Origin: JAKEGK01 sp036507695
GTDB lineage: Bacteria > Pseudomonadota > Gammaproteobacteria > SZUA-152
NCBI GenBank assembly: GCA_036507695.1
Contig: DATCIR010000334.1
Span: forward strand, 1-8,448
Reading direction: 5' to 3'
DNA: 8,448 bases
The notes below the pieces were generated by a model that did no database searches, was not told where the DNA came from, and was given only the letters and a program-made list of their open reading frames with translations. Both the position numbers and the translations under genes were made by a program. The number at the start of each line of letters is the position of its first letter. The stretch's first letter is position 1. Below, in pieces: positions 6,399 to 8,448 of the stretch.

Positions 6399-6707
6399 AT
6401 GAGAATACCCGTTATTTCGCTGTTATTTTTATTTTCCGTAGTTTGCCATGGCGTTTTCGCCGAGCGCGGGTTCGCGGACACCCTGGTCATACCCGACATT
6501 TCCAACCAGCCGGGTAATTTACCGGAAGCTGTGCCGCGCCCGGCACGAGGCACGACGATGGATCAGGTGAAGGAAGAGTTTGGCAGCCCGCTTGAGGTTA
6601 GAGGTCCGGTAGGCAATCCGCCCATTACGCGCTGGGTGTACGACCGGTTTGTAGTCCACTTTGAACACCAGTATGTTATACACTCGGTGGTGCGTAAAAA
6701 CCAATAA
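6399..6707 (+). CDS. Small exported protein, BamE/SmpA-like appearance
   Basis: A 102-residue protein with a clear signal peptide: MR, a hydrophobic core to about residue 16, and a likely signal peptidase I cut after Ala21 (VFA) or Ala26 (GFA). There is no lipobox cysteine. The mature part has two blocks: PARGTTMDQVKEEFGSPLEV (48-67), a short helix-turn that recalls the G-M-T-x-x-x-V-x-x-x-x-G-x-P core of BamE/SmpA/OmlA folds, and PPITRWVYDRFVVHFEHQYV (74-93), a beta-rich, aromatic segment. Small proteins of this kind recur in gammaproteobacteria without a known function, as far as I recall. The start was chosen for AGGA at 6385-6388, the signal peptide, and a candidate promoter just upstream; an open frame from ATG 6288 would put 37 non-signal residues in front. 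It is separated by 134 bp from the lipoprotein gene. Periplasmic location is well supported; the fold is an inference. Confidence 0.75.
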   Translation: MRIPVISLLFLFSVVCHGVFAERGFADTLVIPDISNQPGNLPEAVPRPARGTTMDQVKEEFGSPLEVRGPVGNPPITRWVYDRFVVHFEHQYVIHSVVRKNQ

Positions 6708-6752
6708 CGATCGATACCTTCACATTGCCTTGAGCAATCTTGCTTTGCTTTT

Positions 6753-6778
6753 CCGGTTTCATGCGAAAATGAATCCGG
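6753..6778. repeat. 10-bp-arm inverted repeat ahead of the leader ORF and Nudix gene
   Basis: CCGGTTTCAT (6753-6762) pairs with ATGAATCCGG (6769-6778) around a 6-base GCGAAA loop, with one mismatch at the fifth base of the stem. No U-tract follows on either strand, so it is a poor intrinsic terminator. It lies 46 bp after the stop of the small exported protein and 22 bp before a possible short ORF, so an mRNA-end stabiliser or a leader hairpin is possible. Confidence 0.5.
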
Positions 6779-6800
6779 CCAATAGCCACGGGACCATAGT

Positions 6801-6905
6801 ATGAAAATCAAAACCGATTGGATTAGCGTTTTATTAAGCGGCAGGTTATTCCATGCGCGGTTGGAGTTCGCCTGTGTCAATAGCGCATTTTCACGCAAAG
6901 ATTAA
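6801..6905 (+). CDS. Possible 34-codon leader ORF before the Nudix gene
   Basis: ATG at 6801 with GGGA at 6790-6793 (7-base spacer) opens a 34-residue frame, starting MKIKTDWISVLLSGRLF and ending with a TAA at 6903-6905, 12 bases before the Nudix ATG. The Nudix start itself lacks a visible Shine-Dalgarno, so coupled translation from this ORF is conceivable. I recognise no family, it has no repeat of a single amino acid as in classical attenuators, and a frame of this size can occur by chance. Confidence 0.22.
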   Translation: MKIKTDWISVLLSGRLFHARLEFACVNSAFSRKD

Positions 6906-6917
6906 CGATATTGAATC

Positions 6918-7481
6918 ATGAAATTCTGCAGCCAATGTGGTTCCACGGTCGAATTTCGCATACCCGAAGGAGATACCCTCCCCCGGTTCATTTGCAATCA
7001 ATGCAATACCATCCATTACCAGAATCCCAAAATCGTTACCGGTTGTATTCCGGAGTGGGAGAACCAGATATTGCTTTGCAAACGGGCGATTGAACCGCGC
7101 CGCGGTTTATGGACCCTGCCCGCCGGCTTCATGGAAAATAACGAAACCACGGCCGATGCGGCATTACGTGAAACAAGGGAAGAAGCCAACGCGAAAGTGG
7201 AAATCGTCGGCTTGTACGCCATGTTCGACATACCTCATATTAGCCAGGTCTATCTGCTGTTCCGCGCGCGCCTGCTTGATCTGGATTTCAACCCCGGGGA
7301 GGAAAGCCTGGACGTCAAGTTATTTAAGGAACACGAGATTCCGTGGGCCGAACTTGCGTTCCCGGTCATCAACGAAACACTCAAATTCTATTACCAGGAC
7401 CGCAAACACAACCAGTACGAACTGCGGCAGGGCAAGATTCCCCCGCACCAGGAGTATTACGCAAAAAATCGGCATAACTAA
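6918..7481 (+). CDS. Nudix hydrolase with N-terminal zinc ribbon
   Basis: A 187-residue cytoplasmic Nudix pyrophosphatase. Residues 1-33 form a zinc ribbon with Cys4-x-x-Cys7 and Cys26-x-x-Cys29. The Nudix domain follows: GLWTLPAGF leads into the box starting at Gly70, with Glu76, R84-E85, and the metal-binding E88-E89. The box glycine near its end is Asn91 (REEAN), a variant I associate with this zinc-ribbon subgroup, so it need not mean loss of activity. Enzymes of this build hydrolyse nucleoside-diphosphate-linked compounds such as ADP-ribose, FAD or NADH; the substrate here cannot be read from sequence. It is not classical NudC, which has its zinc ribbon more centrally in a longer chain. 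The start is secure because the first cysteine is residue 4. No clear ribosome site precedes it. Its stop lies 10 bp from the stop of the convergent symporter gene. Confidence 0.92.
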   Translation: MKFCSQCGSTVEFRIPEGDTLPRFICNQCNTIHYQNPKIVTGCIPEWENQILLCKRAIEPRRGLWTLPAGFMENNETTADAALRETREEANAKVEIVGLYAMFDIPHISQVYLLFRARLLDLDFNPGEESLDVKLFKEHEIPWAELAFPVINETLKFYYQDRKHNQYELRQGKIPPHQEYYAKNRHN

Positions 7482-7491
7482 CCAAGCCCTG

Positions 7492-8448
7492 CTATCCTGG
7501 AACCGCGAAATAATCCCGCGTGATTTTAAATATAATCGGACTCAGCAATAACAAGGCTACCAGGTTTGGCAAAGCCATCAATGCGTTCAGCGTATCAGTG
7601 ACCAGAACCACGTTTTTCAGCTCATAAGTCGCACCAACCGGAATGGCAATAACCCACAACAACCGGAATATCATGATGGACCTGATGCCAAATATATACT
7701 CAACGCATTTCTCGCCGTAATAACTCCACCCCAATAATGTTGTCAGCGCGAAAAGCGTAATGCCAAAAGTAACGATGTATTCTCCCCCGGCAAATCCCGC
7801 CTTGAACGCAGCGGTCGATAATGCCGCGCCTTGTTCTTCACCTGTCCATACACCAGTAACAATAATTACCAAGCCGGTAATGGTACAAACAATAATCGTA
7901 TCGATAAACGTACCCAGCATGGCGATGGTGCCCAGGGGCACTGGATCTTTACCACGCGCGGCAGCATGCGCGATCGGTGCGCTCCCCAAACCTGCCTCAT
8001 TGGAAAAAATACCCCGCGCCACACCCATTTGAATCGCATAAGCAACCGCCGCGCCGGCAAATCCGCCCACCGCCGCAACCGGCGTAAACGCACTCTTGAC
8101 GATCAATACCAGGGCCGCCGGGATTTCGGTGAAATTAATCAGTAAAATAATCAGGCCACCCAATACATAAACAACGCACATGGCCGGCACCAGTTTGCCC
8201 GCTACGCTGCCAAGGCGTTGTATGCCACCGATTAACACCACGCCGACGAAAATCGCCATCGCAAATCCGCTAACCCAGGGATTAACACCGAATGTGTCGT
8301 GCATGACCGCAGCGACCTGGTTGGCTTGGAACGCATTGCCAATTCCAAACCCCGCGAGTCCGCCAAAAATCGCGAACGCCATCGCCAGCCACAACCACTT
8401 GTGCCCCAGCCCGTTCTTGATGTAATACATGGGGCCGCCCACATGGTT
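7492..8448 (-). CDS. Alanine/glycine:Na+ symporter (AGCS family), 5' end outside the window
   Basis: The last 318 residues of a polytopic inner-membrane transporter that imports alanine or glycine with Na+. The frame stays open to the right edge (reading N-H-V-G-G-P-M-Y-Y-I), so the GTG at 8440-8442 is not the true start and roughly 120-150 N-terminal residues are missing, judged from the usual family length of about 440-480. Family marks in order: GGPMYYI; NAFQANQVAAVM; GIFSNEAGLGSAPIAHAAA, the most conserved AGCS block; a helix with GTFIDTIIVCTITGLVII; and GWSYYGEKCVEYIFG. About eight membrane helices are visible in this part. The protein ends soon after SPIIFKITRDYF, with a short tail. It converges on the Nudix gene with only 10 bp between stops and no obvious terminator, so the two transcripts probably overlap. 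Alanine versus glycine preference cannot be decided here. Confidence 0.94.
   Translation of the reverse strand, partial: NHVGGPMYYIKNGLGHKWLWLAMAFAIFGGLAGFGIGNAFQANQVAAVMHDTFGVNPWVSGFAMAIFVGVVLIGGIQRLGSVAGKLVPAMCVVYVLGGLIILLINFTEIPAALVLIVKSAFTPVAAVGGFAGAAVAYAIQMGVARGIFSNEAGLGSAPIAHAAARGKDPVPLGTIAMLGTFIDTIIVCTITGLVIIVTGVWTGEEQGAALSTAAFKAGFAGGEYIVTFGITLFALTTLLGWSYYGEKCVEYIFGIRSIMIFRLLWVIAIPVGATYELKNVVLVTDTLNALMALPNLVALLLLSPIIFKITRDYFAVPG

Noticed and set aside
6563..6898. A 111-codon minus-strand open frame across the end of the small exported protein gene and the following spacer
   Set aside because: It overlaps a better-supported gene, has no recognisable domain, and its composition looks non-coding.
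7502..7525. CGCG...CGCG followed by GATTTT near the convergent gene ends, considered as a terminator for the Nudix gene
   Set aside because: The stem is only 4 bp with a 9-base loop, lies within the symporter coding sequence, and the T-run is interrupted.

Overview
The window looks like a chromosomal segment of a Gram-negative proteobacterium, most likely a gammaproteobacterium. The evidence is an outer-membrane-type lipoprotein, periplasmic proteins, GspG-like pseudopilins and an AGCS-type Na+ symporter, all at a balanced, near-50% GC composition judged by eye. I cannot name a genus. No tRNA, rRNA, CRISPR array, insertion sequence, integrase or phage gene is visible, and the gene content looks like ordinary core/accessory chromosome.

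Layout, left to right. A molybdopterin cofactor gene of the MoaB/Mog type (70-591) is followed by two tandem, clearly paralogous GspG-like prepilins (711-1250 and 1322-1837) with no other secretion or pilus genes beside them. A 422-bp gene-poor spacer (1838-2259) follows. It holds six copies of the 5-mer TTCCA/TGGAA within 121 bp and a perfect 8-bp-arm palindrome. It leads into a 977-residue membrane-bound c-di-GMP enzyme (2260-5193) with the order TM, periplasmic sensor, TM, HAMP, GAF-like, GGDEF, EAL. That protein ends in a low-complexity (SDNH)x4 tail encoded by a 12-bp tandem repeat.

The right half carries a helical lipoprotein resembling DUF6279 (5413-6264), a small exported protein with a BamE/SmpA-like look and its own candidate promoter (6399-6707), a possible 34-codon leader ORF (6801-6905), a zinc-ribbon Nudix hydrolase (6918-7481), and, convergent to all of these, the C-terminal two thirds of an alanine/glycine:Na+ symporter on the minus strand (7492 to beyond the right edge).

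The genes do not form one pathway. The plausible functional link is envelope and surface biology: pseudopilins next to a c-di-GMP synthase/phosphodiesterase, a common pairing of surface appendages with second-messenger control, although here it rests on adjacency alone. I see no clear-cut new multi-gene system. The best leads are the orphan pseudopilin pair with a shared single cysteine, the TTCCA-motif cluster ahead of the c-di-GMP gene, the repeat-encoded His/Asp tail, and the four L-x-x-x-Q motifs of the lipoprotein.
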